Shown piece by piece: positions 1 through 8,776 of a DNA stretch of 22,532 nt. How positions within the stretch are numbered: the first letter of the stretch is position 1; each line of letters starts with the position of its first letter. The position numbers were made by a program, and so were the translations under genes. This DNA is from Candidatus Aminicenantota bacterium (GTDB taxonomy: Bacteria; Acidobacteriota; Aminicenantia; UBA2199): assembly GCA_030612495.1 (NCBI GenBank), contig JAUWNT010000014.1:1-22532 (forward strand), in the 5' to 3' direction. The notes beneath the pieces were generated by a model. That model saw nothing but the letters and a program-made list of their open reading frames with translations. It was not told the origin of the DNA and made no database searches.

Positions 1-10
1 GAGGAAATAA

Positions 11-1690
11 ATGATAAAAAGAAATAAAAGAATCATAAAATATATCTTTTTCTGTTTTATAATTATAATAATTCTTATAATTTTCCCAATTTTTTCATAT
101 CATAAAGAGATGAATATAAACCCATTACAATCATTTTATAAAAAAGGCGCTTATCACATGCATTCCATCTTCTCTGATGGAAAAGGTACTATATATGATA
201 TAACAAAAGCTGCATCTCAGCTAAAACTGGATTTTGTAATACTAACAGATCATGGAGAACCAAATATTAAAGCTTCAAAATCCACTTCATGGTTTAGCGA
301 TGTACTTCTAATCGGAGGCTCGGAATTTTCACTTAACTCAGGACACTTAGCTGCAATAGGATACAAAATACCTGAATATATCTTCCCACCTGAACCACAG
401 CAATCCATAAATGAAGTTATAAATGATAATGGTGTATGTTTCATATCTCATCCGTTTGATGACAAAATACCATGGACAGACTGGGATATTAAAGACTTTA
501 CTGGAATTGAGATTTTAAACTCTTACAGTAGTGCAAGAAAGACAAGCATACTGAATTTACTTTCATTTCCGCTTCAATATATATTTAATTCAAACTATGC
601 ACTTTTAAACACAATACAATACCCTGAAGAAAATATTAAAAAATTTGACTCCCTCTGTTCAACAGGAAAATATTATGGTATTTATGCACTTGATTGCCAT
701 GCTAAATTACCAATATCCAAAAAAATTCAATTTAACTTTCCATCCTATAAATCAATGTTTAAAATCTTTAATATTTATGTAAAAATAGACAAAGAAATAG
801 AAAAAGATCCCTATAAATCAGCATCAACCATTGTATCTTCTTTAAAAAAAGGAGCTTTTTTCAGTGTTATAGAGGCAATTGCTCCTGCAAATGGATTCGA
901 AACATATTTTATAACTTCAAGTAGAGAAAGAATAGAAATGGGAAGCAGCACAAACTCAATACATGGTAAAATAATCATTAAATTACCATTTAATTTTGAA
1001 ACAAATATAATTGTAAAAAGAGATGGAAAAATATATAAAAAAATTCAAAACAATTTAAAACATAGATTAGAAATCCCTGTTAAAAAACCAGGCGTTTATA
1101 GAGCGGAAATATTTGTAATAAATAATAAATTTAATAAAATTCCATGGATTTTCACAAATCCATTCTTTATTGGATATAGAAAAAGGTTTCAAGAAAAGAT
1201 TGAAACTAATTTAAAAAAATCATTGGTTGATAGAGAGGGATTCTTTAAAGTAGAAAACAATAAACTTTCAACAGGTGATCTTACTTATAATAGGAATCCA
1301 GAAGGAGAACTAATTACAACCTTTAAATTTAATTTACAAAAAGAAAGAGAAAAAAAAGATTTCTGGTCTGTAATATCAAACAGAAATAGATTCGATCTTT
1401 CAATATTTAAAGGATTCCTATTTGAAACCAGATCAAATAAAAAAATGAGATTCTGGATTGAATTCAGAACCAAAACAAAGAGCTCTGAAGTATGGTACAG
1501 GCACTCATTTATTTCTGATAAAGAGTGGAAAAAGATTCAAATCCCATTTAAAAAATTCTATGTGATCTTTGGAAATAAAACAGCTCCTGAGCTTAATAAT
1601 ATAAGTTCAATATTCTTTTCAATAAATAATGCAAACGCATTTTCAGGAACACAGGGGACAGTATACTTAAAGAATATAGGGCTTTATTAA
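11..1690 (+). CDS. Membrane-anchored PHP-domain phosphoesterase with C-terminal CBM11/CIA30-like domain
   Basis: The 559-residue product opens with a basic stretch and a single hydrophobic segment (about residues 8-30), so it is probably anchored in the inner membrane with the rest outside the cytoplasm. Residues 45-235 look like a PHP metal-dependent phosphoesterase domain: HMHSIFSDG (H49, H51, D56), TDHG (D80, H81), GSEF (E105), SHPFDD (H147) and ALDCH (D228, H230) match the usual metal ligands. Residues about 400-559 resemble the CBM11/CIA30 jelly-roll fold, with the WYRHSFISDKEWKKIQIPF-type strand pair and a SSIFFSINNAN stretch; this assignment rests on pattern memory. The start has GAGG six bases upstream. 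The gene converges on the glycosyltransferase 16 bases downstream. PHP proteins hydrolyse phosphate esters in polymerases, histidinol phosphate or nucleotides; the substrate here is unknown, and a surface glycan or phosphodiester is only a guess. Confidence 0.8.
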   Translation: MIKRNKRIIKYIFFCFIIIIILIIFPIFSYHKEMNINPLQSFYKKGAYHMHSIFSDGKGTIYDITKAASQLKLDFVILTDHGEPNIKASKSTSWFSDVLLIGGSEFSLNSGHLAAIGYKIPEYIFPPEPQQSINEVINDNGVCFISHPFDDKIPWTDWDIKDFTGIEILNSYSSARKTSILNLLSFPLQYIFNSNYALLNTIQYPEENIKKFDSLCSTGKYYGIYALDCHAKLPISKKIQFNFPSYKSMFKIFNIYVKIDKEIEKDPYKSASTIVSSLKKGAFFSVIEAIAPANGFETYFITSSRERIEMGSSTNSIHGKIIIKLPFNFETNIIVKRDGKIYKKIQNNLKHRLEIPVKKPGVYRAEIFVINNKFNKIPWIFTNPFFIGYRKRFQEKIETNLKKSLVDREGFFKVENNKLSTGDLTYNRNPEGELITTFKFNLQKEREKKDFWSVISNRNRFDLSIFKGFLFETRSNKKMRFWIEFRTKTKSSEVWYRHSFISDKEWKKIQIPFKKFYVIFGNKTAPELNNISSIFFSINNANAFSGTQGTVYLKNIGLY

Positions 1691-1706
1691 TTCTGAGTTT
1701 TTGGGT

Positions 1707-2819
1707 TTAATATTTTTTATAAGAAAAATATATCTGCTTAATTCCTGAGATCATATTTTCAATGCTATAATTTTTTTTTACTTCCTGGAATAAATTTTCT
1801 GAATATTCATTTAAATAATTCTTATGTTCAATGACTTTTTTGATATTTTCACTTAGGTCTTCTGTGTTTTGATTTTCAAAGAGAAATCCATTTTTTTTTC
1901 TTATAATCTCTCTATTACCATAAGTATTTGATGCAATAACTGGTACCTTTAAAAATCCGGTTTCTATTAAAACAATTGGCAGACCCTCCCATCTTGAAGG
2001 TAGAATAAAGCAATCACTGCATTTTATTATGTTATAAACATCTTTTCTCTCTCCAAAGAAATAGATGTATTCGGAAACTGACAATTTCCCTGATAATTTC
2101 TTCATTTCTTCAAATTTATCACCTTTCCCAACAAAAATAAATTTAACTTTTCTATTTTTAATAAAATCTTTCAAAAGATATATTGCTCTGATCAAAACAT
2201 CATATCCCTTTTGAAAATCAAATCTTGCAACTGTTACAAACAAAAAATGGTCCATAGAAAGATTCATATCTTCTCTTAAATCAATCTTAGATTTATTGGA
2301 AATATTAATTTTTGAAAAATCAATTCCATTTGTCAAATAAGTGACATTTTTCAATTTGTACTTCTCCTGAAGAAATATAGTATCCTCTTTTGAAACTGCA
2401 ATTACTCTATCTATCTTTTTTAAAACATTCTTTTCAAGATTAAACCTTAAAAAATATTTAAGCCTTTTTTTCAGGCTTTTTGAAAATTCATACTTATGGA
2501 TGTGTAATCCATGAGCAGTAAAGATGATTGGAATATTATATTTCACAAAAGGATTCTTAAAAAAAGAGAGCAATGGTCTCAAATGATGGATATGAACTAT
2601 ATCAGGTCTTTTTTCAAGTACATATTCAGGGTTAAATCCCTTATCATAAACTTTTACATTATCCAAACCCTTAAATTTATCTTTTGCATTACCATTTTCT
2701 GCAAATATTCCAAAATTTACATTTGTTATGCCTTTTGAAATCTGATAAATATGTTCAATACCACCACCTGTATTAAATTTATCTGTTACAATATGAATTC
2801 TTAAGGGGTCAGGTCTCAA
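1707..2819 (-). CDS. Family 4 (GT-B) glycosyltransferase
   Basis: The 370-residue protein has the two-Rossmann GT-B layout of group 1/GT4 glycosyltransferases. The N-terminal half has a glycine-rich acceptor loop (FNTGGGIEH, residues 15-23), DIVHIHH (73-79) and FTAHG (100-104). The C-terminal half has the donor phosphate-binding pair R199/K204 (ARFDFQKG) and the retaining-GT4 EX7E motif at E278-E286 (EGLPIVLIE). It likely transfers a sugar from a nucleotide donor onto a lipid-linked or LPS glycan at the inner face of the membrane. The proposed start is a TTG inside the 3' end of the preceding epimerase gene, an 11-base overlap, with GGAG five bases upstream; no ATG lies near the expected N-terminus. 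Last gene of the envelope cluster. Donor and acceptor are unknown; the upstream GDP-sugar reductase hints at a GDP-deoxyhexose. Confidence 0.88.
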   Translation of the reverse strand: MRPDPLRIHIVTDKFNTGGGIEHIYQISKGITNVNFGIFAENGNAKDKFKGLDNVKVYDKGFNPEYVLEKRPDIVHIHHLRPLLSFFKNPFVKYNIPIIFTAHGLHIHKYEFSKSLKKRLKYFLRFNLEKNVLKKIDRVIAVSKEDTIFLQEKYKLKNVTYLTNGIDFSKINISNKSKIDLREDMNLSMDHFLFVTVARFDFQKGYDVLIRAIYLLKDFIKNRKVKFIFVGKGDKFEEMKKLSGKLSVSEYIYFFGERKDVYNIIKCSDCFILPSRWEGLPIVLIETGFLKVPVIASNTYGNREIIRKKNGFLFENQNTEDLSENIKKVIEHKNYLNEYSENLFQEVKKNYSIENMISGIKQIYFSYKKY

Positions 2820-3741
2820 TCCTTCTCCAATAATTTAGAAGATCAAGAAGAGTTTCTTCTATTTTAAAATCAGGGGACAGGTCAAACTTCTCCCGTAATA
2901 ATGAACAATCGCCTGAGAGAACCGGAATATCAGAAGGCCTGAACTTATTTTTATCAACAATAACATTGATCTTTTTTACTGAGAATTCGAGTAAAATCTC
3001 AAGTATTTCTTCTATAGAATAAGAATTGCATGAACACAGATTAAAGACTTTACCTTTTTCTCCCTTATTAGCAATAATATTAAGATATCTTGCTGTATCT
3101 CTTACATCTGAAAAGTCCCTTTGCACAGAAAGATTTCCAACCTTTATAACAGGATCCCTGTTCCCCTTTTCAATTTGCACAATTTGATATGCAAAATCAG
3201 AACATACAAATTTTTTGTCCTGACCAGGACCCGTGAAATTAAAAGACCTTATTTTTATAATATTAAGGTTTTTTGAAGAAACAAAAATATCTCCCAATAA
3301 TTCCATCGAGTACTTTGATAAAGAATATGGATTTTTTATACAAACTTCCGAATCTTCATTTACAGGTCCATGATTTTTCCCATAAAGTTCAGCAGAACTC
3401 ATTAAAACCAATCTCGCAGAACGCGAATATTTCTCAACTGCCTCAATAATATTTAAACTTCCAATAAAATTTACTTCATAGGTTAATTTCTGATTTTCCC
3501 ATGAAAAGCCAACATTTGTTATTGCAGCAAGGTGAAAAATAATATCAGGTTTTATTTCCTCAATAATCTCAAATACTTTTTCTCTTTCTCTTATATCAAT
3601 ATTGAACACGTGGAATTCATTTGAAACAAAATCAGGAATTTCAGTAATTCCATAGATTTCATTATTATCTTGCTCTTTTAAAATTTTTATCAGGTAATAT
3701 GCAAGAAATCCAGAACATCCTGTTATTAATATTTTATTCAT
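2809..3741 (-). CDS. NAD(P)-dependent sugar epimerase/reductase, Rmd-like (GDP-6-deoxy-D-mannose reductase)
   Basis: This 310-residue protein is an extended short-chain dehydrogenase. It has the N-terminal cofactor loop GCSGFLA (8-14), FHLAA (69-73), a catalytic SSAELYG region (S115, S116) and YSLSK (Y139, K143). The stretches FNFTGPGQ, VGNLSVQRDFSDVRD and RPSDIPVLSGD are the pattern I associate with GDP-mannose 4,6-dehydratase and GDP-4-keto-6-deoxymannose reductase (Rmd). The short length, without Gmd insertions, favours Rmd, which would yield GDP-D-rhamnose; another GDP- or CDP-sugar 4-reductase is possible. No Gmd partner is in the window, so its substrate must be made elsewhere. Its ATG overlaps the lptD stop by four bases (ATGA) and its own end overlaps the glycosyltransferase start, so the three genes are probably translationally coupled. 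Confidence 0.85.
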   Translation of the reverse strand: MNKILITGCSGFLAYYLIKILKEQDNNEIYGITEIPDFVSNEFHVFNIDIREREKVFEIIEEIKPDIIFHLAAITNVGFSWENQKLTYEVNFIGSLNIIEAVEKYSRSARLVLMSSAELYGKNHGPVNEDSEVCIKNPYSLSKYSMELLGDIFVSSKNLNIIKIRSFNFTGPGQDKKFVCSDFAYQIVQIEKGNRDPVIKVGNLSVQRDFSDVRDTARYLNIIANKGEKGKVFNLCSCNSYSIEEILEILLEFSVKKINVIVDKNKFRPSDIPVLSGDCSLLREKFDLSPDFKIEETLLDLLNYWRRIET

Positions 3742-5900
3742 TTTAAGGACCCCCTTCCACTCATAAAATCAGATACCATACCTAAATTACCAAAACTAAC
3801 TCCAAATCTAAATTGAGTTTCAGTTCTACCTATCCAGGAGAATATTTTCATCTCAGCTGTAATATTAATACATTGAAAATCAAAAATTGCCTTTACTGAA
3901 CCATATTTAAATTCTTTATTTGTAATATCATAATCCAAACCTGAGGTAAATTTTATAGGAAACCCGGGTAAATTAAAATCAATATTTCCTCTTATAACAT
4001 CTCTATTAAATACATAATTAGGATTTGTAACATATGGATTTTTATATGAACTAAAACCAATTGATCCATTCAAAAAACTCTCTTTGTTATTATATGATAA
4101 ATTCACATTCAAACGTGAAAATTTATCAATATAGTAATTATATACAATTGAAGCATCTAAAGATAAATATTTGAAAGGTCTGAACCTTATACGATTACTT
4201 AATTCAGAAAACTTTGGATATTCACCATTGATTTTTCTATACATATTTGCCTCTTCAGGATCAAAATAGAAATTTTGAGCAATTGTAAAAGATAATATAT
4301 CTACAGGCGACTCATCATTTAATATTGATTTATACAAAAGTCTTGATGTTAAAGAAAAACCAACATATGAATAAGATGGATAATCCAGATAATCAACAGT
4401 TACCAACCTTTGTCTATCTTCATCACAATATTTTGTAACATACCTGATATTCAGTTGCGGTTCAATTAAGTGCTTGATCTTACTATGCGAAAAATTGTAT
4501 ATTTTATAAAAAACAGGCCCCTTTACATTTGCGCTTGCAGTATTGTATTGTAGATGAAGAGATTTATCTACAATCTCCTTTGTCTCTAAATCTCTACTCT
4601 TTGCATAAATTGTCTGATTTGATTGAAGATTTATAGTTGTAGTTAACCAGGGTAATTTGAACAGATTTAAAATATATGATGGAACGATCTTTATTCTCTG
4701 AGATGAAATATCGTTTATATATACAGGTTCTTCCTCATAACTCTCACCGCTTCTTTTAACACGTTCAAAAGCTGTGTTTATAGTAAAATAACCTGGTATT
4801 TTCCAAAGCTTCTGCTGGTTTAAATTGACTTTTAATGAAGGTAAATATTCGGTTTTACGAGATGTATTATTAAATGTGTAAAAAGTTTCCTGTGTTGAAG
4901 CTCTTACTGAAAAATTAAGATTAGAAACTGATGATGTAATATAAACTGAGCTTGCGAAATTAGCTCTTAAAACTCTTTCAAAATCATTATTAAATATTCT
5001 TAAAAAACCTGGATCGCTCTGTCTATCTACTGACAAGACAATTTTTGTATTCAGAAACTTCATTGATTGAATGTGTTCTGCCTTCACATAATAATCAAAA
5101 CCTGATTCCGGTCTTGAATCATCATAGGTTTCGATATTTTTATTATATAAAAACCTATAATATTTTAAGGTTCCACCCATTTTTTCAAATAAATATCTAA
5201 ACTCTCCAGCTACGCCGGTTCCTAAATCTGAATACCGATCTAAATAAAGTGTCAGATCAAGGTTTGATTTTATATCCAGATAAAAGGCATTGCATATGAA
5301 AAACCCTTTTTCAGAAGAATGTCCAAGTTGAGGAAATAAAAACCCAGTTGAGCGACCCTTTATTGGGTACCTGAGATATGGAAAATAAAAAATAGGTATA
5401 TTTTTTATTTTAAGAACTACACTTTTCATATCAATATACTTTTCTTTTTTAATTTTTCCCTTTCTACAGATTAATTTCCATCTTGGAACCAATTGAGAAC
5501 ATGAAGTAAATTCCATTTTTTTAAACTTTAAAGTGTCTCTGTCCGTTTGAATCATTTTTTTCGTATTATACTTTATAGAAGGAGGCATTAAACCATATGC
5601 ATCAAACATTTCCCCTTTCATTTTTTCTAGATTAAATCTTAGATTATCACCACTTATTGAAGTTTCTTTTGAAGCCATTGTCACTCTACCTTTAGCTATT
5701 AGTTCTTTTGTTTTTTCGTTATATTCTAGATAATCTGCAAAAATCCTGTAGTCTTCCCATCTTATTTCAACATGTCCATATGCTTTTAGAATATTTTCAT
5801 CTACTTCTGTTTTATCTGCATAAATTTTTGGCTCTTCTCCTTTTAAATTTACATTAATAAGTAAAAGAAAAAATCCAATGATAAATATTTTCAGTCTCAT
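3738..5900 (-). CDS. lptD: LPS assembly outer-membrane protein LptD (OstA)
   Basis: The 720-residue protein starts with a signal peptide (hydrophobic residues 3-18, then charged GEEPK). Residues about 24-110 form the OstA/LptA-like periplasmic domain (AYGHVEIRWEDYRIFADYLEY, in part), and the rest is a beta-barrel rich in alternating aromatic strands. Family signatures are FTSCSQLVPRWKLICRKG (C134, C145) and IPIFYFPYLRYPI followed by STGFLFPQLGHSSEKGF. In known diderms LptD with LptE inserts LPS into the outer leaflet. The E. coli disulfide cysteines are not obviously kept; cysteines seen are 134, 145, 203 and two nearer the C-terminus. The length is slightly shorter than the E. coli protein. 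There is no Shine-Dalgarno sequence before the ATG; see the promoter at 5911-5939. It overlaps the following epimerase gene by four bases. Confidence 0.92.
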   Translation of the reverse strand: MRLKIFIIGFFLLLINVNLKGEEPKIYADKTEVDENILKAYGHVEIRWEDYRIFADYLEYNEKTKELIAKGRVTMASKETSISGDNLRFNLEKMKGEMFDAYGLMPPSIKYNTKKMIQTDRDTLKFKKMEFTSCSQLVPRWKLICRKGKIKKEKYIDMKSVVLKIKNIPIFYFPYLRYPIKGRSTGFLFPQLGHSSEKGFFICNAFYLDIKSNLDLTLYLDRYSDLGTGVAGEFRYLFEKMGGTLKYYRFLYNKNIETYDDSRPESGFDYYVKAEHIQSMKFLNTKIVLSVDRQSDPGFLRIFNNDFERVLRANFASSVYITSSVSNLNFSVRASTQETFYTFNNTSRKTEYLPSLKVNLNQQKLWKIPGYFTINTAFERVKRSGESYEEEPVYINDISSQRIKIVPSYILNLFKLPWLTTTINLQSNQTIYAKSRDLETKEIVDKSLHLQYNTASANVKGPVFYKIYNFSHSKIKHLIEPQLNIRYVTKYCDEDRQRLVTVDYLDYPSYSYVGFSLTSRLLYKSILNDESPVDILSFTIAQNFYFDPEEANMYRKINGEYPKFSELSNRIRFRPFKYLSLDASIVYNYYIDKFSRLNVNLSYNNKESFLNGSIGFSSYKNPYVTNPNYVFNRDVIRGNIDFNLPGFPIKFTSGLDYDITNKEFKYGSVKAIFDFQCINITAEMKIFSWIGRTETQFRFGVSFGNLGMVSDFMSGRGSLK

Positions 5901-5910
5901 AGAGATTAAA

Positions 5911-5939
5911 ATTTAACACATATCAACATAATTAATCAA
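5911..5939 (-). promoter_or_regulatory. Candidate sigma-70 promoter before lptD, nearly leaderless
   Basis: On the minus strand TTGATT (5934-5939) is followed after 17 bases by TTAAAT (5911-5916). The predicted start point falls about four bases before the lptD ATG at 5900, leaving no room for a ribosome binding site, and none is visible. In such A+T-rich DNA chance matches are common, so confidence is low. Confidence 0.3.
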
Positions 5940-5956
5940 TACTTAAATACTATTTT

Positions 5957-7342
5957 TTAATCTTTACAGAATTCATCTATTGCTTTAGTTAAATCTATGC
6001 CTCTTGATGCCTTTAATAAAATTACACTATCTGGCTCGACAATTTCTTTTAAAAACTCACCCGCTTCTTCTGATAAATTCAAAACCTTTATATTTCTATT
6101 ACTGAAGCCTCCTGATTCAGCTCCCTCTGCAATTTTCAATGATCTCTCCCCTACTGTAATAAGAAAATCAAAATTCAGTGTAGAAAAATATTTCCCAATA
6201 TCAAAATGAAAATCCTCCTCATCTTCACCCAGCTCAAGCATATCTCCAATAATTGCGATTTTCCTTTTTTTATATTCCATATCAACCCAACTTAAGGTTT
6301 TTTTTAAGGCTTCAGGATTAGAATTGTATGTTTCATCAATAATAGTAAAATCCTTATATTTTTTGATTCTACCTCTGTGCAACAATGGAGTTAAATTTTT
6401 TATAGCCTCTTGTATCTCAAAATTTTTCATACCAATATACTGTGATACAATTATTGCAGCAAATAGGTTTTCTATATGTATCAAATTAATAAAATTAGAA
6501 ACAAACTCAGTTTTAATCCCATAAAAATCAATTTCCATCCTTGTTTTAGATTTTTCTCTTTTTATATCTCTCAGAATTATATTATTCCCATCTTTTTTCC
6601 CAAAATAGACTTTTCTCCCATTCTTGTTTTTTGTCTCCCTTAAAATGAGCTCAGAATCTCCAGTTATAAAGGCTACATCGTCAGAACAAAGGTAATTAAG
6701 GATCTCTGATTTTGCCTTTGCTATATTTTCAATATTCTTTAAAAACTCAAGATGAACTGGAAAAACATTTAAAATCATAACAACATCAGGTTTTAAAATT
6801 TCTGATAACAAATCAATTTCACCTATTCCAGGATAACTCATTGCCAACTCAAATATCGCAATCTGTTCATCCCCATTCATTTTCAATATTGAAAAGGGAA
6901 GGCCGATCCAATTATTCCAATTTCCAGAAGCTCTATAAACTTTGTATTTTTTTGATAGAATCTGATATATAAACTCCTTAGTGGTTGTCTTTCCAGCACT
7001 TCCTGTAATACCAATATATTTTATATTCCTATATTTATTCCTTACATAAGAAGCTAATTGATGTGCTGCTTTTAATGTATCTTCAACTTTAATTAAGGGA
7101 ATATTTAAGCCTTTGCATACAAAATCCTTTGAAACTACAGCTCCAATCCCTTTTTTGTTCTTTATATTTTTGATAAATTTATGACCATCATTATTCTCGG
7201 TTTTTAAAGCAAAAAACAATGAATTTTTCTTATTTATTAACCTTGTATCAAAATGGAAATCTATAAACTTTAAATCCTTATTAACATTAACAAGTTTGCC
7301 ATTAACTAGTTTTGATATCTCATTTATCCCTAATTCTGGCAT
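5957..7342 (-). CDS. murF: UDP-N-acetylmuramoyl-tripeptide--D-alanyl-D-alanine ligase
   Basis: The 461-residue Mur ligase (chosen start) adds D-Ala-D-Ala to the UDP-MurNAc-tripeptide in the cytoplasm, the last soluble peptidoglycan-precursor step. Visible features: N-terminal substrate domain; ATP loop GITGSAGKTTTKEF (lysine 118); the MurF-type GNWNNWIGLP stretch; ELAMSYPGIGEID; NVFPVHLEFL; and the C-terminal ligase domain with ETYNSNPEAL, typical of MurF. I prefer the ATG at 7342 because AAGGAG sits six bases upstream of it. A longer in-frame GTG start at 7360 would add six residues but has no ribosome binding site. The kinase stop codon TAA overlaps the AAGGAG, giving an 11-base gap typical of coupled translation. 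A 56-base gap separates it from lptD. Confidence 0.93.
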   Translation of the reverse strand: MPELGINEISKLVNGKLVNVNKDLKFIDFHFDTRLINKKNSLFFALKTENNDGHKFIKNIKNKKGIGAVVSKDFVCKGLNIPLIKVEDTLKAAHQLASYVRNKYRNIKYIGITGSAGKTTTKEFIYQILSKKYKVYRASGNWNNWIGLPFSILKMNGDEQIAIFELAMSYPGIGEIDLLSEILKPDVVMILNVFPVHLEFLKNIENIAKAKSEILNYLCSDDVAFITGDSELILRETKNKNGRKVYFGKKDGNNIILRDIKREKSKTRMEIDFYGIKTEFVSNFINLIHIENLFAAIIVSQYIGMKNFEIQEAIKNLTPLLHRGRIKKYKDFTIIDETYNSNPEALKKTLSWVDMEYKKRKIAIIGDMLELGEDEEDFHFDIGKYFSTLNFDFLITVGERSLKIAEGAESGGFSNRNIKVLNLSEEAGEFLKEIVEPDSVILLKASRGIDLTKAIDEFCKD

Positions 7343-7348
7343 ATTTAT

Positions 7349-7354
7349 CTCCTT
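7349..7354 (-). promoter_or_regulatory. murF ribosome binding site (AAGGAG) overlapping the kinase stop codon
   Basis: AAGGAG lies six bases before the ATG at 7342 and shares its first two bases with the TAA that ends the histidine kinase. It decides the murF start in favour of ATG over the upstream GTG at 7360 and suggests translational coupling. Confidence 0.75.
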
Positions 7355-8633
7355 ATTCACTTACAGGTAGATATATCTTGAATATGGAGCCTTTTTTAGG
7401 CGAACTTTCAACATTTATCCAGCCTTTATGTTGCTTAACAATACCATACACTGCAGAAAGTCCCATTCCAGTACCTTTCTCAGGAACTTTGGTAGTAAAG
7501 AAAGGCTCGAAAATATGTTCAATAATAGACTCATCCATACCAATACCAGTATCCTTAACTGAAAGAAGTACAAGTTTTCCAGGATGTGCATATTTGTAAA
7601 TCCTACAATATTCTTTATCTATAATCACATTCTCAGTTTTGATTATGATTTCTCCTTCATCTAATATAGCATCCCTGGCATTTACAATAATATTCATAAT
7701 GACCTGCTCCATACTTACTATATCTCCTTTAATTTCCCACAGATCATGGCTATCACCAACAATCAAACTTATATCTTTACTTATAAGACTTTCAAGCATT
7801 CTACTTACATTATGAACCACCTTATTTATATCTAAAGATACCATTTCAACTGGCTGTTTTCTACTAAACATAAGCAATTGACGTGTCAAATTGGTAGCAC
7901 GTATAGATGCTTTTCGAATTTCCTTAAGATTCTGGTATAAAATGTTACTCTCTTTGATTTTCATCAATGCAATATCAGTATATCCATGGATAGCCTGAAG
8001 TATATTGTTGAAATCATGAGCTATTCCACCAGCAAGCTGGCCTACTGCTTCCATCTTATGGGCCTGGCGCAAACGCTCTTCCATAACTTTACGATCTCTA
8101 ATGTCTCTTGCAATGCCTTGAATTGCAACAACCTTTCCATCTAAAATAATAGGTGCACTTGTTACCTCTATAGGAACTATGGCTCCATCCTTACACTTCA
8201 ATGAAAGTTCATATGGAGGTGTATGCTTTTTATATTTAATTTTAAGAAGAGTCTTTTGCTGTGCAATTTTTAATGATTCTGACGTAAGTATTCCAGAAAT
8301 ATTCATATTTACAACCTCTTCATTCAAATAACCAGTAAGTTTATTCCCTTGAGGATTCCACATCAACAGATCACCATTAAGATCATGTATGTATATAATA
8401 TCCTGAGCACTATTAACAAGAGCTCTATATTTTTCCTCACTTCCTTGTAATTGATCCCTTATTTGTTTTGATATATTTTTTTTCTTAATAGGCTCTATTG
8501 TTTTATCTTTTTTACAAATTTCCTCTGCTTTTTGCTTGTAATGAGTTTCAGATTTTTTCAAGTCAGTAAATTGCTTCCTTAGCTCTTGCAATTCATTTAA
8601 AATCTGCTCTCTTGTTTTATCTTTATCTTTCAT
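7353..8633 (-). CDS. PAS-domain sensor histidine kinase (NtrB-like), soluble
   Basis: The 426-residue kinase (chosen start) has an N-terminal coiled-coil region (to about residue 60), one PAS domain (about 67-180, ending in a PAC-like GIARDIRDRK stretch), a HisKA dimerisation domain with the H-box GGIAHDFNN (phospho-acceptor H206), and a HATPase_c domain with N-box NIIVNARDA, G1 DTGIGM, F-box EPFFTT and G2 GTGMGLSAVYGIV. No transmembrane segment or attached receiver is visible, so it probably senses a cytoplasmic signal. The ATG at 8633 is preferred because GAGGT lies upstream with normal spacing; an in-frame ATG at 8657 would add eight residues but has poor spacing. It heads the envelope cluster and its stop abuts murF. 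No separate response regulator is adjacent; the nearest receiver domains are in the 984-residue protein at 10977. Confidence 0.9.
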   Translation of the reverse strand: MKDKDKTREQILNELQELRKQFTDLKKSETHYKQKAEEICKKDKTIEPIKKKNISKQIRDQLQGSEEKYRALVNSAQDIIYIHDLNGDLLMWNPQGNKLTGYLNEEVVNMNISGILTSESLKIAQQKTLLKIKYKKHTPPYELSLKCKDGAIVPIEVTSAPIILDGKVVAIQGIARDIRDRKVMEERLRQAHKMEAVGQLAGGIAHDFNNILQAIHGYTDIALMKIKESNILYQNLKEIRKASIRATNLTRQLLMFSRKQPVEMVSLDINKVVHNVSRMLESLISKDISLIVGDSHDLWEIKGDIVSMEQVIMNIIVNARDAILDEGEIIIKTENVIIDKEYCRIYKYAHPGKLVLLSVKDTGIGMDESIIEHIFEPFFTTKVPEKGTGMGLSAVYGIVKQHKGWINVESSPKKGSIFKIYLPVSE

Positions 8634-8640
8634 ATTTTTT

Positions 8641-8645
8641 ACCTC
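8641..8645 (-). promoter_or_regulatory. Ribosome binding site (GAGGT) deciding the histidine kinase start
   Basis: On the minus strand GAGGT is followed by seven bases and then the ATG at 8633. The alternative ATG at 8657 has only an AAGG almost touching it, which is too close to work well. Confidence 0.6.
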
Positions 8646-8699
8646 AATCAAAAGCATACCTTATGTCTTGCTATTTTAATAAATATCATTTTCGTTAAT

Positions 8700-8728
8700 A
8701 ATCTAACACATATATTTTTTTTTTTCAA
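8700..8728 (-). promoter_or_regulatory. Candidate promoter for the kinase-murF envelope cluster
   Basis: On the minus strand TTGAAA (8723-8728), a 17-base spacer largely made of an A-run, then TAGATT (8700-8705), placed about 70 bases before the kinase ATG. The A/T homopolymer at 8715-8725 lies between this and the oppositely facing promoter at 8742-8770. Confidence 0.35.
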
Positions 8729-8741
8729 TATAATCTTTTAT

Positions 8742-8770
8742 TTGACTTTATAAAACTAATTTATTAAAAT
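8742..8770 (+). promoter_or_regulatory. Sigma-70 promoter giving a predicted leaderless mRNA
   Basis: TTGACT (8742-8747), exactly 17 bases, then TAAAAT (8765-8770): five of six matches in each box. The expected start point, about seven bases beyond the -10 box, is the A of the ATG at 8777. There is no ribosome binding site, and an in-frame TAA (8765-8767) within the -10 box rules out an upstream start. Confidence 0.6.
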
Positions 8771-8776
8771 CAACTA

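Noticed and set aside
1711..1730. A/T-only inverted repeat (TATTTTT / AAAAATA) as a terminator
   Set aside because: It has no G-C stem, lies inside the 3' coding end of the glycosyltransferase, and such repeats arise by chance in this composition.
8711..8730. T-run (8715-8725) as a terminator or phase-variable tract
   Set aside because: No hairpin precedes it, and it lies between divergent genes. It could vary in length and alter spacing of the kinase promoter, but nothing in the sequence shows this.
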